This document shows, one piece after another, positions 49,704 through 58,433 of a stretch of 64,000 nucleotides of DNA. Every line of letters begins with the position of its first letter. Position 1 is the first letter of the stretch. The notes beneath the pieces were generated by a model that did no database searches, had not been told where the DNA came from, and saw only the letters and a list, made by a program, of their open reading frames with translations. Origin of the DNA: Fluoribacter gormanii. GTDB lineage: Bacteria > Pseudomonadota > Gammaproteobacteria > Legionellales > Legionellaceae. The DNA lies in assembly GCF_900156395.1 (NCBI RefSeq), contig NZ_FTNL01000001.1, positions 237,207-301,206 on the forward strand. Reading direction: 5' to 3'. Made by a program: the position numbers and the translations under genes.

Positions 49704-51758
49704 ATGGCAAAGGAAAAAAAGGAGTATTACGCGTCATATCAACCCCAACCTCATCATTCTCGTTTTTGGCTCCATTCTGAGTCCTGTTATACCGAGGAAG
49801 AATTAGAGCAAAGAGAATGGATACTTAAAACACGCGCCAACTCAGGGATTCATCCTGATTATCTAGCCAACCCCAGTTCCTGGTTTGCTGATGACTCCCA
49901 GGCTTTAATCAATGTTTATGAGCGTTCATGGTTTTACTCTAACGCATTCAAAACGCGTCACGCTTTAACCCGAGATGATTTTCATGTTCAGCCCATTGAT
50001 AGTCAACGCCTGCAATGGTCTGCTTTATATCAACTAATGCAAAAAACGGGTGATTATTTATTATTAAGAAATCAAGATTTACGTCAAGATCATTTAAATC
50101 AACCCATGAATTTCTTCTTATTGGATCTTAATCACATCCTGAAAGGAATAAGTCAAAATCCCAATATCAAGCAAACAAGTGAGCAATTAGAATTAGTCAC
50201 TCGTTACGTACGTACTATTGAAAAAAACATTTCTCCATTTGTAGGTTCAGACCGATTATTCTTGGCCAATTTCCGCAGTACAATTGATGACGAAATTCAG
50301 CCTCAATTAGCCCACAGGATTGAATCACAATTGCTAAGAGATCGCCTTGGCGAATTATCTAAAACGATTGAACAATTATCTACCGAACGGAACAGAATAT
50401 TGCATTTTGCTCTGAATGCAAATCCGGTTAATCCACATCCCTATACCTTCGCAATCGATAAACCTGCTGATTTAAAAGCCTACCCTACTCAAGCAGTAAA
50501 AGAATGCGGGAAAAGTTCAACTGCAATCGTAGATAGCCCTATTTCTACATTGCAGTTAACAGCTGATCAGCTTAAAAACTGCCCTGATTTCCAGTTAGTA
50601 AATATGCAAGATAAGGTATTAGATAATTATGCTAAAGCAATAACTGATTTAAATGAACTCGACCAGTTTCAAAAAGTTATTACTCATACCATGGATCTAT
50701 TGGGGCAAGCGGGCGAAGTGTATACAGTTTTTCAATTTAAGGAACAATTGTCTTTATTACTGAAACAAATTGACCACTTTATTGATGAATCCTCAATTCA
50801 TATTGAAGAAGTTATCCATGCCAATACAAATGCATATCATAAAGCGATTCAGGAGGAACAAAATTTATCTTTAATCAAAAAATGGTTAACCTCTGAGCAA
50901 GCAAAGTTAAATACCTTTATCGCAAATCAAGATACTTTGGCACAATTTCCGTCCACAACGGTAGATCTTTCAAAAACAAATCAAGTGCTAAAACAACAGG
51001 TCAATTATGTTATTGCTCATTTAAATGGCCCTAAAATGAAAGATACTGATTTCGCAACACTAGCTGGACAAGCTCAAGAATTAAATGCATTAATGGATTC
51101 GATGCACCGTTGGATCTCATTTCAATATTCTATCAAAGGCCTGAAGCCCCCCAAAGAACCTGAAAAATTGCAGCTATTATCACAACCCAAATCGCAGCAA
51201 AAATCCCTTAACCAACCCAAATTGCGACCTTCATTTTTTGAGTCAAACAAAAAACAATCTATAGACATTTACCCACCCAACTTGAACTACGAAACATCGA
51301 TATGCCGCCCCCCAACAGCCCTCCCCCCTGCTCTAGCAGCCTGTACCGATCAGGATATGCCTATATGTCATATACAAAATGAGCAATCTCATGCAGATTT
51401 TTCAGGTGCATATCTAGGGCTTATTATTTTTGTTCCCATTGGATTGCTTGCGCTCTATTTATTGTATCAATCCCTTAATAAATCAGAAGCTAAAGTGAAA
51501 ATTCTAGGAAGCAAAGAAGAGTATGAACAAATTAAAACTGAATTAGATGATTTCATTATCGAAATCAAATCAACAGAAGACTTGAGCGATTCCAAAATAA
51601 AATACAAAATGGAAGATTTCATTGAAACATACATTCAGCTAAACAAACAAGCTAAAAAAGGAATGTATGATGTAGAAGAGTTGAAAGAGCTCTATGAAGA
51701 TATGAAATATTTTTATAGTGAGTACACATCTGAATCCACACTCGCATCATTTATTTAA
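49704..51758 (+). CDS. Coiled-coil protein with one C-terminal membrane helix, candidate effector
   Basis: 684 residues from the ATG at 49704, eight bases after AGGAG; a GTG three codons earlier lies within that site. The first 75 residues are hydrophilic with Tyr, Trp and His (SRFWLHSESCYTEEELEQREWILK). The 100-480 part is helical with heptad stretches. Residues near 500-560 are Pro/Ser/Gln-rich, then a single hydrophobic helix AYLGLIIFVPIGLLALYLLYQ (about 572-592) and a charged tail of some 90 residues. There is no signal peptide. This layout (long cytoplasmic coil, TM, short tail) is common in membrane-targeted effectors of Legionella. Function unknown. Confidence 0.7.
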   Translation: MAKEKKEYYASYQPQPHHSRFWLHSESCYTEEELEQREWILKTRANSGIHPDYLANPSSWFADDSQALINVYERSWFYSNAFKTRHALTRDDFHVQPIDSQRLQWSALYQLMQKTGDYLLLRNQDLRQDHLNQPMNFFLLDLNHILKGISQNPNIKQTSEQLELVTRYVRTIEKNISPFVGSDRLFLANFRSTIDDEIQPQLAHRIESQLLRDRLGELSKTIEQLSTERNRILHFALNANPVNPHPYTFAIDKPADLKAYPTQAVKECGKSSTAIVDSPISTLQLTADQLKNCPDFQLVNMQDKVLDNYAKAITDLNELDQFQKVITHTMDLLGQAGEVYTVFQFKEQLSLLLKQIDHFIDESSIHIEEVIHANTNAYHKAIQEEQNLSLIKKWLTSEQAKLNTFIANQDTLAQFPSTTVDLSKTNQVLKQQVNYVIAHLNGPKMKDTDFATLAGQAQELNALMDSMHRWISFQYSIKGLKPPKEPEKLQLLSQPKSQQKSLNQPKLRPSFFESNKKQSIDIYPPNLNYETSICRPPTALPPALAACTDQDMPICHIQNEQSHADFSGAYLGLIIFVPIGLLALYLLYQSLNKSEAKVKILGSKEEYEQIKTELDDFIIEIKSTEDLSDSKIKYKMEDFIETYIQLNKQAKKGMYDVEELKELYEDMKYFYSEYTSESTLASFI

Positions 51759-51768
51759 TTAATTAACC

Positions 51769-51792
51769 TGAGCCGTTCCACTGATCGGCTCA
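51769..51792 (+). terminator. Hairpin after the coiled-coil gene
   Basis: TGAGCCG (51769-51775) pairs with CGGCTCA (51786-51792), seven pairs, followed by ATTTCTTG. A reasonable terminator about ten bases after the stop. Confidence 0.65.
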
Positions 51793-51962
51793 ATTTCTTG
51801 ATAAGATTTGACTGTCATTCGTGTTTTAGTACCCTATTGGTGATTTAACTTTAAAATGCAAAGAACTGATGGCGTGCTCAAAATAATAGCTCCTGTCCCG
51901 GTTGAGTCATATACAGAGTAAGCTCGGAGGATGCATTGCTCCTCCAAGCGGATATCATTTCA

Positions 51963-52346
51963 TCATCCAAAATAAACTTTGTACAACAAGAATAAACCGA
52001 TGAGTAATGTAATGACAGCACTCGTGATAAATAATTCCGACTTATCTATCATTCTATTCCAAATTTTATATACGGTATCTGGACAATAGAGCCTAAATAA
52101 GCCGGCAATCAGTATCAGCCAAGCAAAAACTGTCACAATGACAGGCCAACTCATTACCCATACATTATGACTAAGAACCATTAACAATCCTATAATTAAG
52201 GTCATTATGCCAATAACTAACATGACAGCTCGTTGCCCCATCAATTCCTTCATAGCAGCGACTGCATTTTTACGGCGTACAAGTAAAAGAAGGCTCACAA
52301 TTACCAGATACCAACCTAGTACTGCTGCTAAAAAATTGGTACCCAT
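51963..52346 (-). CDS. Small integral membrane protein
   Basis: 127 residues with four hydrophobic segments, at about 4-22 (FLAAVLGWYLVIVSLLLLV), 40-60, 66-88 and 104-125. Short polar loops carry RRKNAVAAMKELMGQR and CPDTVYKIWNRMIDKSE. It looks like one of the small four-helix membrane proteins of unknown function. Single gene. Confidence 0.75.
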   Translation of the reverse strand: MGTNFLAAVLGWYLVIVSLLLLVRRKNAVAAMKELMGQRAVMLVIGIMTLIIGLLMVLSHNVWVMSWPVIVTVFAWLILIAGLFRLYCPDTVYKIWNRMIDKSELFITSAVITLLIGLFLLYKVYFG

Positions 52347-52468
52347 AACAATCTCCTAATATATAACTCTCCTATTTAAATTATAGTTCAATATATCCTT
52401 ATACAACGTGGTGAATCCGATAAAATTAGCTAAGCTTATATATATGTTTGGATCAGAGGATTCTTAAA

Positions 52469-52663
52469 ATGAGCAAGCTATTTACTGCGAATGTTTACTG
52501 TAAAGAAGAAAAAATCGCGACCCAAACAGGAGATGACCTCGATCAGCTGTATACTTGGATGTTAATTCAAGTTAATGGACACTTTGATGATATTCGTGGT
52601 GAAATTATTGAGAATAATACAAAAAAAACCGTCAGGACATTTCGTAAAGCACCTATAGAATAA
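52469..52663 (+). CDS. Small conserved-looking cytoplasmic protein
   Basis: 64 residues from the ATG at 52469 with AGAGGA upstream; the longer frame begins with TTG at 52448. It has an alternating beta/alpha pattern: KLFTANVYCKEEKIATQTGDDLDQLYTWMLIQVNGHFDDIRGEIIENNTKKTVRTFRK. No signal peptide or known motif. Function unknown. Confidence 0.65.
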   Translation: MSKLFTANVYCKEEKIATQTGDDLDQLYTWMLIQVNGHFDDIRGEIIENNTKKTVRTFRKAPIE

Positions 52664-52808
52664 GATCGGCATAAGCTTAGATTTTGTGTTTATAATCATC
52701 ATTAATCCATAATGAATCATGCACACTAACTCCCAAAAGAATATGTTGACTAAGATGAAGAAGCACTTACAATAAACCCCTTTATTTAAAATCATATTAA
52801 GGACAGTC

Positions 52809-54026
52809 ATGCGTGCAGCAGAAAAAACATCCTCATTTAATCTGTTTTGGTTGCTTAACTACATTTCTATTGCATCAGTTTCTGCAGCGATTATCACCCC
52901 CGCTTTACCAAAAATTCAAACCGAATATGGTTTAGGTCCAGGCATTATCGAATGGATAGTTTCGGCTTTTTTGATTGGCTATGTAGCAGGCCAATTAGTC
53001 TATGCACCACTTGCCAACCGATATGGACGTTTAAAGGCTCTGCGCACTGGACTGGTGATTAACTTAGTTGGAATTGTTATTTGTTTGTTCGCATTGTCAC
53101 AAGGAAGTTATTGGTTGCTTGTTGGAGGGCGGTTAATAACGGCTTTAGGTGCCGCTAGCGGACTCGCTTGTACATTCATGCTAATTAATGAGTGGCTACC
53201 TGAAACGCAACGAAAAACTGCTATGGCTTATTCTGTATTGTCCTTTGCTCTTGGCATTGGTATCGCAGTGGTAATTGGTGGATTAATTACTGAATATCTT
53301 CACTGGCAAGGATGTTTTTGGATATTGCTCATACATGGCTTGATTATGCTATGGGGAACTTGTGTATTTAGTGAAACATTGATTCAGCCCAAATCAATTC
53401 ATGTCTTGACGATCATCCGTGATTATTATGCTGCTCTTGCTTCTGCTAAATTGGTAATTTTTTCATTAGTCGTAGGTTGTTGCTCTGCAATATCTTACTG
53501 TTTTTCTGCCGCAGGACCTCAAATTGCAGAACAACTATTGAAACTCTCGGCAGCGGAGTATGGATATTGGAATATTCTCAATATTGTTGGCATGCTCATG
53601 GGTGGATTATTTGCCAAACAATTACTTGCTCGTTTCTCAGCAAATCAACTCATTGCTGTTGGCTTTCTTGGCGTTGCTCTTGGGATAGTTAATTTATTGA
53701 TGATGTGGCACCTTGGGAGTCAATCATCATTATGGTTTTTCCTAATTACAGCCAGCCTGTATTTATTTAGCAGCTTCCTATTTTCAGGTGGTTCATTTGT
53801 AGCTTCCAATGCCCTGAGTGACAAAGCCAGTGCTGCAGCGATGATGAGTTTTGTTAATATGTGTTTTGCAACACTCGGTGTCATAGTTATGGGTTATCTG
53901 ATGGTCAATCCTTTATTAAGTTTTGTAATTATTTTAAGTATCATTTGGCTGCTTGTTGTCGGGCTATTACTGATAAGAACTCTAAAAGTAAATAATAGGC
54001 TGCTGTTATCAGATGATACAGATTAA
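52809..54026 (+). CDS. MFS transporter, DHA1 (Bcr/CflA) type
   Basis: 405 residues with 12 predicted helices. The start IASVSAAIITPALPKIQTEYGLGPGIIEWIVSAFLIGYVAGQLVYAPLANRYGRLKALRTG includes the motif-A-like loop of drug/proton antiporters (P-L-A-N-R-Y-G-R), and the 12-TM layout is that of the Bcr/CflA branch. It could export drugs or metabolites. The substrate cannot be told from sequence. The hydrolase gene starts 36 bases after its end, so they may be co-transcribed. Confidence 0.9.
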   Translation: MRAAEKTSSFNLFWLLNYISIASVSAAIITPALPKIQTEYGLGPGIIEWIVSAFLIGYVAGQLVYAPLANRYGRLKALRTGLVINLVGIVICLFALSQGSYWLLVGGRLITALGAASGLACTFMLINEWLPETQRKTAMAYSVLSFALGIGIAVVIGGLITEYLHWQGCFWILLIHGLIMLWGTCVFSETLIQPKSIHVLTIIRDYYAALASAKLVIFSLVVGCCSAISYCFSAAGPQIAEQLLKLSAAEYGYWNILNIVGMLMGGLFAKQLLARFSANQLIAVGFLGVALGIVNLLMMWHLGSQSSLWFFLITASLYLFSSFLFSGGSFVASNALSDKASAAAMMSFVNMCFATLGVIVMGYLMVNPLLSFVIILSIIWLLVVGLLLIRTLKVNNRLLLSDDTD

Positions 54027-54062
54027 ATATCTAGCTCTATAGCTCAGAGAAGGGAGGCGGCG

Positions 54063-54989
54063 ATGGTACATGGTCATATACCACAATCACTACAAAATTT
54101 TTTGGATTTGACCAATACAAAACCAACTGTATTTACACCTGAAGAAGTACGTGATCTTGCTGAAAAGACAGCTGAGGCTTTTGCTCTACCCAAATTATTT
54201 GTTCCTCTGATCCACAATCCAGTGCTGCAACTTGCTGATCATGAGATCACGACACGAATATATCATCCAGCACCACAAAAAAAATTACCCTTAATTCTTT
54301 ATTTTCATGGGGGTGGGCATTTATCAGGGAGCATAGATACCCATGATGCGCTTTGTCGGCGAATTGCGGTTACCAGTCATGCTGTGGTCGTTTCTGTTGG
54401 ATATCGTTTAGCTCCAGAATTTCCATATCCAGCAGGGCTAATGGATTGTATAGCAGTTTTTGAGCAGAGAGTTGAATTACTCAAAGAGTTTCAACTAGAT
54501 ACTCAGAATGTTTTTTTAGCAGGTGACAGTGCTGGGGGAAATTTAGCAGTTTCTGTCTGCCATCAAATGAAAGAACAAGGCGATCAAGCGATTAAAGGCT
54601 TAGTATTAATTTATCCATCTCTAGATTTCTCCATGAACTATGAATCATATCAAAGGAATGGAGAAGGTTTTTTACTCACTCGAGAGAAAATTAAATGGTA
54701 TTTTGACAATTATTTCAAAAATGGAGGGGATCGAATTCAAGCATCTCCAATGCATTTTAAACATTTGGAATTATTACCACCCTGCTATATTGCAGCGGCT
54801 GAATATGATCCTTTGTTTGATGAAGCAATCGCTTTTGCAAAAAAAATAAAAAACATGGGAGTTTCCGTTGAATTAGAAGAATTTAAAGGAATGATCCATG
54901 TTTTTGCACAACTTGAAATATTTGTACCCGAGCAAATCGCTCGATTAATTGAATCCATAGAATATTTTATTAAGGCATACTCGAAATAG
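54063..54989 (+). CDS. HSL-family alpha/beta hydrolase (esterase)
   Basis: 308 residues; GGGAGG lies before the ATG. The hormone-sensitive-lipase family motifs are exact: YFHGGGHLSGS with the oxyanion HGGG (82-85) and AGDSAGGN with the nucleophile Ser156. The acid and base are in AAEYDPLFDEA (Asp) and FKGMIHVFA (His). It should cleave short acyl esters in the cytoplasm. No signal peptide. Follows the MFS gene. Confidence 0.92.
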   Translation: MVHGHIPQSLQNFLDLTNTKPTVFTPEEVRDLAEKTAEAFALPKLFVPLIHNPVLQLADHEITTRIYHPAPQKKLPLILYFHGGGHLSGSIDTHDALCRRIAVTSHAVVVSVGYRLAPEFPYPAGLMDCIAVFEQRVELLKEFQLDTQNVFLAGDSAGGNLAVSVCHQMKEQGDQAIKGLVLIYPSLDFSMNYESYQRNGEGFLLTREKIKWYFDNYFKNGGDRIQASPMHFKHLELLPPCYIAAAEYDPLFDEAIAFAKKIKNMGVSVELEEFKGMIHVFAQLEIFVPEQIARLIESIEYFIKAYSK

Positions 54990-55021
54990 CCTGGATTTGG
55001 CTTCGGCTTCATCCTGGCTAC
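54988..55021. repeat. Short TAGCCTGG...CCTGGCTA palindrome
   Basis: TAGCCTGGATTTGGCTTCGG and CTTCATCCTGGCTA overlap the stop of the hydrolase and give a hairpin between it and the convergent acylphosphatase. It is a short form of the REP-like family and may terminate both genes. Confidence 0.55.
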
Positions 55022-55034
55022 GATGAATTTTTAC

Positions 55035-55310
55035 TTATAAAGTATCAAATCCTTGATATTCCTGCCAAATAAGTTCTTCATAAGTACATTCTTCTACAAC
55101 AGCAAAATCTGGACCTTCCTTTAACCATGTATAAAATAATCTTAAATCGTCAACCTTACCACAAGCAAAAACCTCTACGCGCCCGTCATCCAGATTTCGT
55201 GCCCATCCTGTAATATCCAATTTCTTCGCTTCTCTTTGCGCTGAAGCGCGATACCATACTCCTTGAACTTTCCCCGAGATATAACATCTCATGCATGCTT
55301 GATTTGTCAT
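55035..55310 (-). CDS. acyP: Acylphosphatase
   Basis: 91 residues. It hydrolyses acyl phosphates such as acetyl phosphate. Both catalytic residues are in place: Arg21 in GKVQGVWYRASAQ and Asn39 in GWARNLDDGRVEVFACG. The fold and length are those of the family. Single gene, convergent with the hydrolase gene. Confidence 0.95.
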   Translation of the reverse strand: MTNQACMRCYISGKVQGVWYRASAQREAKKLDITGWARNLDDGRVEVFACGKVDDLRLFYTWLKEGPDFAVVEECTYEELIWQEYQGFDTL

Positions 55311-55412
55311 AAAATTTCTTATTGGTTTTTTGATAAATAAAGTTTATCTTATTTTAGGGGCTTTTTAAATTTTGCTTGTTTGCGCCAAGCCCCCTGATAA
55401 AAGGAGGTACAA

Positions 55413-55844
55413 ATGGCTATATGGTTTAAAGAAATTACTCTAGAAGATATCAATCGATTTGGAAAAAATACTATGTCTGAATTTCTTGACATCCAATTTA
55501 TTGAAATAGGTGATGATTTCTTAAAAGCAACCATGCCCGTAAATGAACGCACCAGACAACCTATAGGTATTCTCCATGGCGGTGCTAATGTCGCATTGTC
55601 CGAAACAGTAGCCAGTACAGCAGCAAACTCAGTTATTGATATGAATCAATTTTTCTGTGTCGGTTTAGAAATAAATGCTAATCATATTCGCTCCGTTAAA
55701 GAAGGGATAGTTACAGCAATTGCCTCCCCTCTTCATCTGGGACGATCCACTCAAGTTTGGCAAGTTAAAATCTTTAATGAAGAAGAAAAACTAACCTGCA
55801 TTTCAAGAATGACGGCCTCGGTAATAAATCGACCTAAAGAATAA
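55413..55844 (+). CDS. Hotdog-fold acyl-CoA thioesterase (PaaI/MenI-like)
   Basis: 143 residues. The conserved ILHGGANVALSETVAS (HGG at 55-57 and catalytic-type Glu64) is that of the YdiI/MenI and PaaI thioesterases, and GLEINANHIRSVKEGIVTA is the typical second block. AAGGAGG lies before the ATG. The natural acyl-CoA is unknown; 1,4-dihydroxy-2-naphthoyl-CoA is one option for this subfamily, but no other menaquinone gene is nearby. Confidence 0.88.
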   Translation: MAIWFKEITLEDINRFGKNTMSEFLDIQFIEIGDDFLKATMPVNERTRQPIGILHGGANVALSETVASTAANSVIDMNQFFCVGLEINANHIRSVKEGIVTAIASPLHLGRSTQVWQVKIFNEEEKLTCISRMTASVINRPKE

Positions 55845-55852
55845 AACCCTCT

Positions 55853-56080
55853 GTGATTCAGCCCAGTAAAAATCGAGGTACTCTTAGCAATCCAGATGGT
55901 CGATTTGAACCACAAACCCGTGAACATTTTGCTGATGGCGGGGATATAGAAGAAGATATCCTTCCCCCTTTAGAACCTTTTTTACTCCCCAAACACTCCA
56001 AATCAGTAATTAGCCATAATGATTCTCCTGATATTAGTCGAGATATTTTTGACGCGTTGTGTCACATGGAATCCGAATAA
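55853..56080 (+). pseudogene. N-terminal remnant of a PA0069-type radical SAM protein
   Basis: 75 codons starting with a GTG at 55853. The text RGTLSNPDGRFEPQTRE...LPPLEPFLLP...SKSVISHNDSPDIS matches, as I recall it, the N-terminal region of PA0069/Rv2578c-type radical SAM proteins (RGxxSNPxxRFE ... SKSIISRNDSPDI), which should be followed by the NPYRGCEHGCxYC cluster-binding loop. Here it ends after SRDIFDALCHMESE with no cysteine motif, so the iron-sulfur and catalytic parts are missing. It may still be translated. It starts eight bases after the thioesterase stop. Confidence 0.6.
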
Positions 56081-56169
56081 ATATATTTGATTGAAATTTA
56101 CGCAAGTTAAAAAATAAACTCTATACTTAAGCTGAGTGAAAAAAAAAAACTAAACCCAAGGAGGATGTA

Positions 56170-56406
56170 ATGAATACAAGTTCATGTATTTCAAAAATAT
56201 TACGTACAACGGTTATAGTCGGTTCATTATTCTTTATTGTAGGTTATACCTCCATCGCCAGCGCAGCTCAAGGATGCGGACATGGATATCATAGAAATAT
56301 GTATGGCATGTGCGTATTAAATAGCCCAGGACCCAATGCAAGACCAGCTCCCTATCATCCAGGCTGCTGGCGAAATGCTTGGGGTCAATTACGTTGCTAC
56401 AGATAA
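56170..56406 (+). CDS. Small secreted Cys-rich protein (GCG/CRPN-like)
   Basis: 78 residues with a signal peptide (TTVIVGSLFFIVGYTSIASA) and a mature chain of about 45 residues. The GCGHGYHRNMYGMCVLN segment matches the GCGxGxHRxxYGxC motif of small secreted proteins with a GCG-CRPN domain; four cysteines in all could form two disulfides. AAGGAGG precedes the ATG. Function unknown. A strong hairpin ends the gene. Confidence 0.8.
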   Translation: MNTSSCISKILRTTVIVGSLFFIVGYTSIASAAQGCGHGYHRNMYGMCVLNSPGPNARPAPYHPGCWRNAWGQLRCYR

Positions 56407-56413
56407 TCATTCG

Positions 56414-56439
56414 ATAGGCCTTACTTTGGTAAGGCCTAT
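56414..56439. terminator. Strong bidirectional terminator hairpin
   Basis: ATAGGCCTTAC (56414-56424) pairs perfectly with GTAAGGCCTAT (56429-56439) around a four-base loop. It lies between two convergent small genes, the secreted protein ending at 56406 and the His-rich protein ending at 56451. Confidence 0.85.
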
Positions 56440-56450
56440 TCAAGCATTAT

Positions 56451-56588
56451 CTATTTCTTTTTGTTAGGATGAGATTCTAGTTTAGATTTTTCATGAGTAG
56501 GTTTCATTTTATCAGAATGAGCCGAGTGCTGTTGATCGTGGCGACGTGCATCTTGTGATTCATTTTTAAATTTATTATGTTTTGACAT
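56451..56588 (-). CDS. Short His/Lys-rich hydrophilic protein
   Basis: A 45-residue open frame: ATG at 56588, stop TAG at 56451-56453. AAGGAGA seven bases upstream is a near-ideal ribosome site, and the gene ends just before a strong terminator. The sequence has the features MSKHNKFKNESQDARRHDQQ followed by HSAHSDKMKPTHEKSK and a KKK tail: hydrophilic, seven His and many Lys, no hydrophobic core. Probably unstructured or metal/nucleic-acid binding, but no function can be named. Confidence 0.65.
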   Translation of the reverse strand: MSKHNKFKNESQDARRHDQQHSAHSDKMKPTHEKSKLESHPNKKK

Positions 56589-56757
56589 TTGTACTCTCCT
56601 TGAGATTAAAATTCCTTACATAGAATTTAAACTTAGTTCGAGTTACTTGAAAAAGCAAATCAACATTTTTTAAAAGGGAACGAATTGCTAAATCATAAAT
56701 TCAGTAGTTGTAATTCAAAAAGTACGCTAAAGTAACTTTAATTAAACTTACTGAAAA

Positions 56758-57549
56758 ATGGATTTTTTCATGACACCGGAAGTAAATGAAGCCTTAAGGA
56801 AAATAAGACAACAAAAACCTTTTATATTAAACATCACCAATTATTTTCCTATGGGATATGTCGCAAGTGGGATACGTAGTATTGGTGGTTTCCCATTAAT
56901 GTGTAGTGCAGAAGAGGAAGTTGAAGAATTATTGGGAATTTCCAAAGCCGTGGTGATCAATCTGGGTAAATTAGATAAAGCGTTTGTTAAACTAAGTAAT
57001 TACATTTGTAAGATAGCAAATCAGAAAAATATCCCTATTATCTTAGATCCGGTCGGAGCGGGTGCAAGTCGATACCGAACCGATGTTGCAACAGATATGA
57101 TCAAAAAGCATCAAATTTCAATTATTCGTGGCTATCCTAATGAAGTTGCCAGTTTAGTGACTAGCGAACTAGTAATCCAAGATAGTAACCATCTGCTTGA
57201 AGATAAAGTAATAATAGAAAATGCAAAGTCATTATCAAAAAAATATAATCTATCAGTGGTTGTCAGTGGAAAAAGACATCTAGTTGTGAGTGCAGATCGA
57301 ATCGATCAATTTAATTTTGATTCCGAGCTGGTGCAAAAAGTGGCAGGGATAAGTAATTTACTTTCGGCAATAATTAGTGTTTTTAATTCTGTAATTAAAG
57401 ATCCATTTTTAGCCGCTAAAAATGCAGTGCATTTTTATGCCGAATGCGTTGGGCCAACCTCAAGTGGTGCTTCAGGCCCGGCATCATTGATTATAGGAAT
57501 AATTGATAAAATTTATATCAATGCAATGAAAGCACAATTGTTTACATAG
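56758..57549 (+). CDS. ThiM-like (hydroxyethylthiazole kinase) protein with altered active site
   Basis: 263 residues with the ribokinase-like ThiM layout: PFILNITNYFPMGYVASGIRSIGGFPLM, IILDPVGAGASRYR (the conserved DPVGAGA), IIRGYPNEVAS, VVVSGKRHLVV, and AKNAVHFYAECVG. The end of the phosphate-binding region, normally GTGC with the catalytic Cys, is GISN (197-200); the usual NIGTL is INLGKL and NYVTMN is NYFPMGY. It is therefore a diverged paralogue and probably does not phosphorylate the thiazole in the normal way. No other thiamine gene is near. The start at 56758 has a weak ribosome site. Confidence 0.8.
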   Translation: MDFFMTPEVNEALRKIRQQKPFILNITNYFPMGYVASGIRSIGGFPLMCSAEEEVEELLGISKAVVINLGKLDKAFVKLSNYICKIANQKNIPIILDPVGAGASRYRTDVATDMIKKHQISIIRGYPNEVASLVTSELVIQDSNHLLEDKVIIENAKSLSKKYNLSVVVSGKRHLVVSADRIDQFNFDSELVQKVAGISNLLSAIISVFNSVIKDPFLAAKNAVHFYAECVGPTSSGASGPASLIIGIIDKIYINAMKAQLFT

Positions 57550-57672
57550 ATTTTACTTGAAAAATACTCCATCTCTATTTTCGTCATCCTACGGCGTGTC
57601 CGCGAGATCCAGAGATCTCCCTTAAGCCGCGAAGCCTAGGACAGAGGTGACTATACCCAGGCCACATAAAAA

Positions 57673-58365
57673 CTAATTAGTAAATACCATAAAAGCAAAT
57701 ATCCCTTTGTCCACAAGAACTTGAAAATTACTCCAAGATTGTTGAGAGGCAATTTGGGCAAAAGTATCAATGTGTTCGGGGTAATCATCAGCGCGCGGAT
57801 GCTCCATCCGTGCAACAATTTCTTCACCAGTGATTTCAGGGTTGGTTTCAACCATACGTGATTGCAAAGCATCCAACCATTCATCCCGTGTCTGATTCTG
57901 TTTGAGAACACCATCAACCATTAACAAAAAGCCATTAGGATTTAGTTTTTGTTTGCATGTAGCAATGAAATTCTTTTTTTCGTGTAAAGATAAATGATGA
58001 ACGGCATAACTGGTAAAAATCACATCGACTGGACCTGGCAAACAAGGAAGAGCGACCGTCATGTTATCTGCAATGAACTCTTTTTCACAATTAAGTGGAG
58101 CTAGCGTATTTTCTGCCATTTTTAAAACATCTTGCGCTGCGTCAATGCCTATATATTTTTCGATGGAAGTGGCTGCAAGTACAGAAACAACTGTACTGCT
58201 GTCACCACACCCAACATCCACAAAAGAAAAAGGACGATTTCCTATATGTGTCGAGAGAAATTTTTGTAACGCCTGCAACATTTCCCGATGAAATAACATA
58301 TTATTTTTAATCGCGCTTTGATAACGTTGCCAATTCTCATTAAAGTATTCACTCACGGTAGTCAT
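57673..58365 (-). CDS. Class I SAM-dependent methyltransferase
   Basis: 230 residues. The SAM motif FVDVGCGDSSTVVSVLAATSIEKYIGIDAAQDVL (about residues 43-76) is clear; motif II-III PGPVDVIFTSYAVHHLSLHEKKNFIATCKQKLNPNGFLLMVDGV fits type 11/12 methyltransferases acting on small molecules. The N-terminal NENWQRYQSAIKNNMLFHREMLQALQKFL helix is variable. The substrate is not known. Single minus-strand gene; the 320-base stretch upstream holds the MITE-like element at 58434. Confidence 0.85.
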   Translation of the reverse strand: MTTVSEYFNENWQRYQSAIKNNMLFHREMLQALQKFLSTHIGNRPFSFVDVGCGDSSTVVSVLAATSIEKYIGIDAAQDVLKMAENTLAPLNCEKEFIADNMTVALPCLPGPVDVIFTSYAVHHLSLHEKKNFIATCKQKLNPNGFLLMVDGVLKQNQTRDEWLDALQSRMVETNPEITGEEIVARMEHPRADDYPEHIDTFAQIASQQSWSNFQVLVDKGIFAFMVFTN

Positions 58366-58433
58366 AGCATATACCTACAATATTTAATTATGGATTAGAG
58401 AGATAATAGCAACTCTCATCATTTCGGTATACT

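Noticed and set aside
51890..51945. GGAGGA...TCCTCC hairpin as a terminator for the membrane protein at 51963
   Set aside because: Short stem without a T run on the minus strand.
57590..57660. GTCC..GGAC-type palindrome between the ThiM-like and methyltransferase genes
   Set aside because: Only short pairings (GAGATC/GATCTC) are visible; the longer arms do not match well, so it is at most a decayed copy of a repeat.
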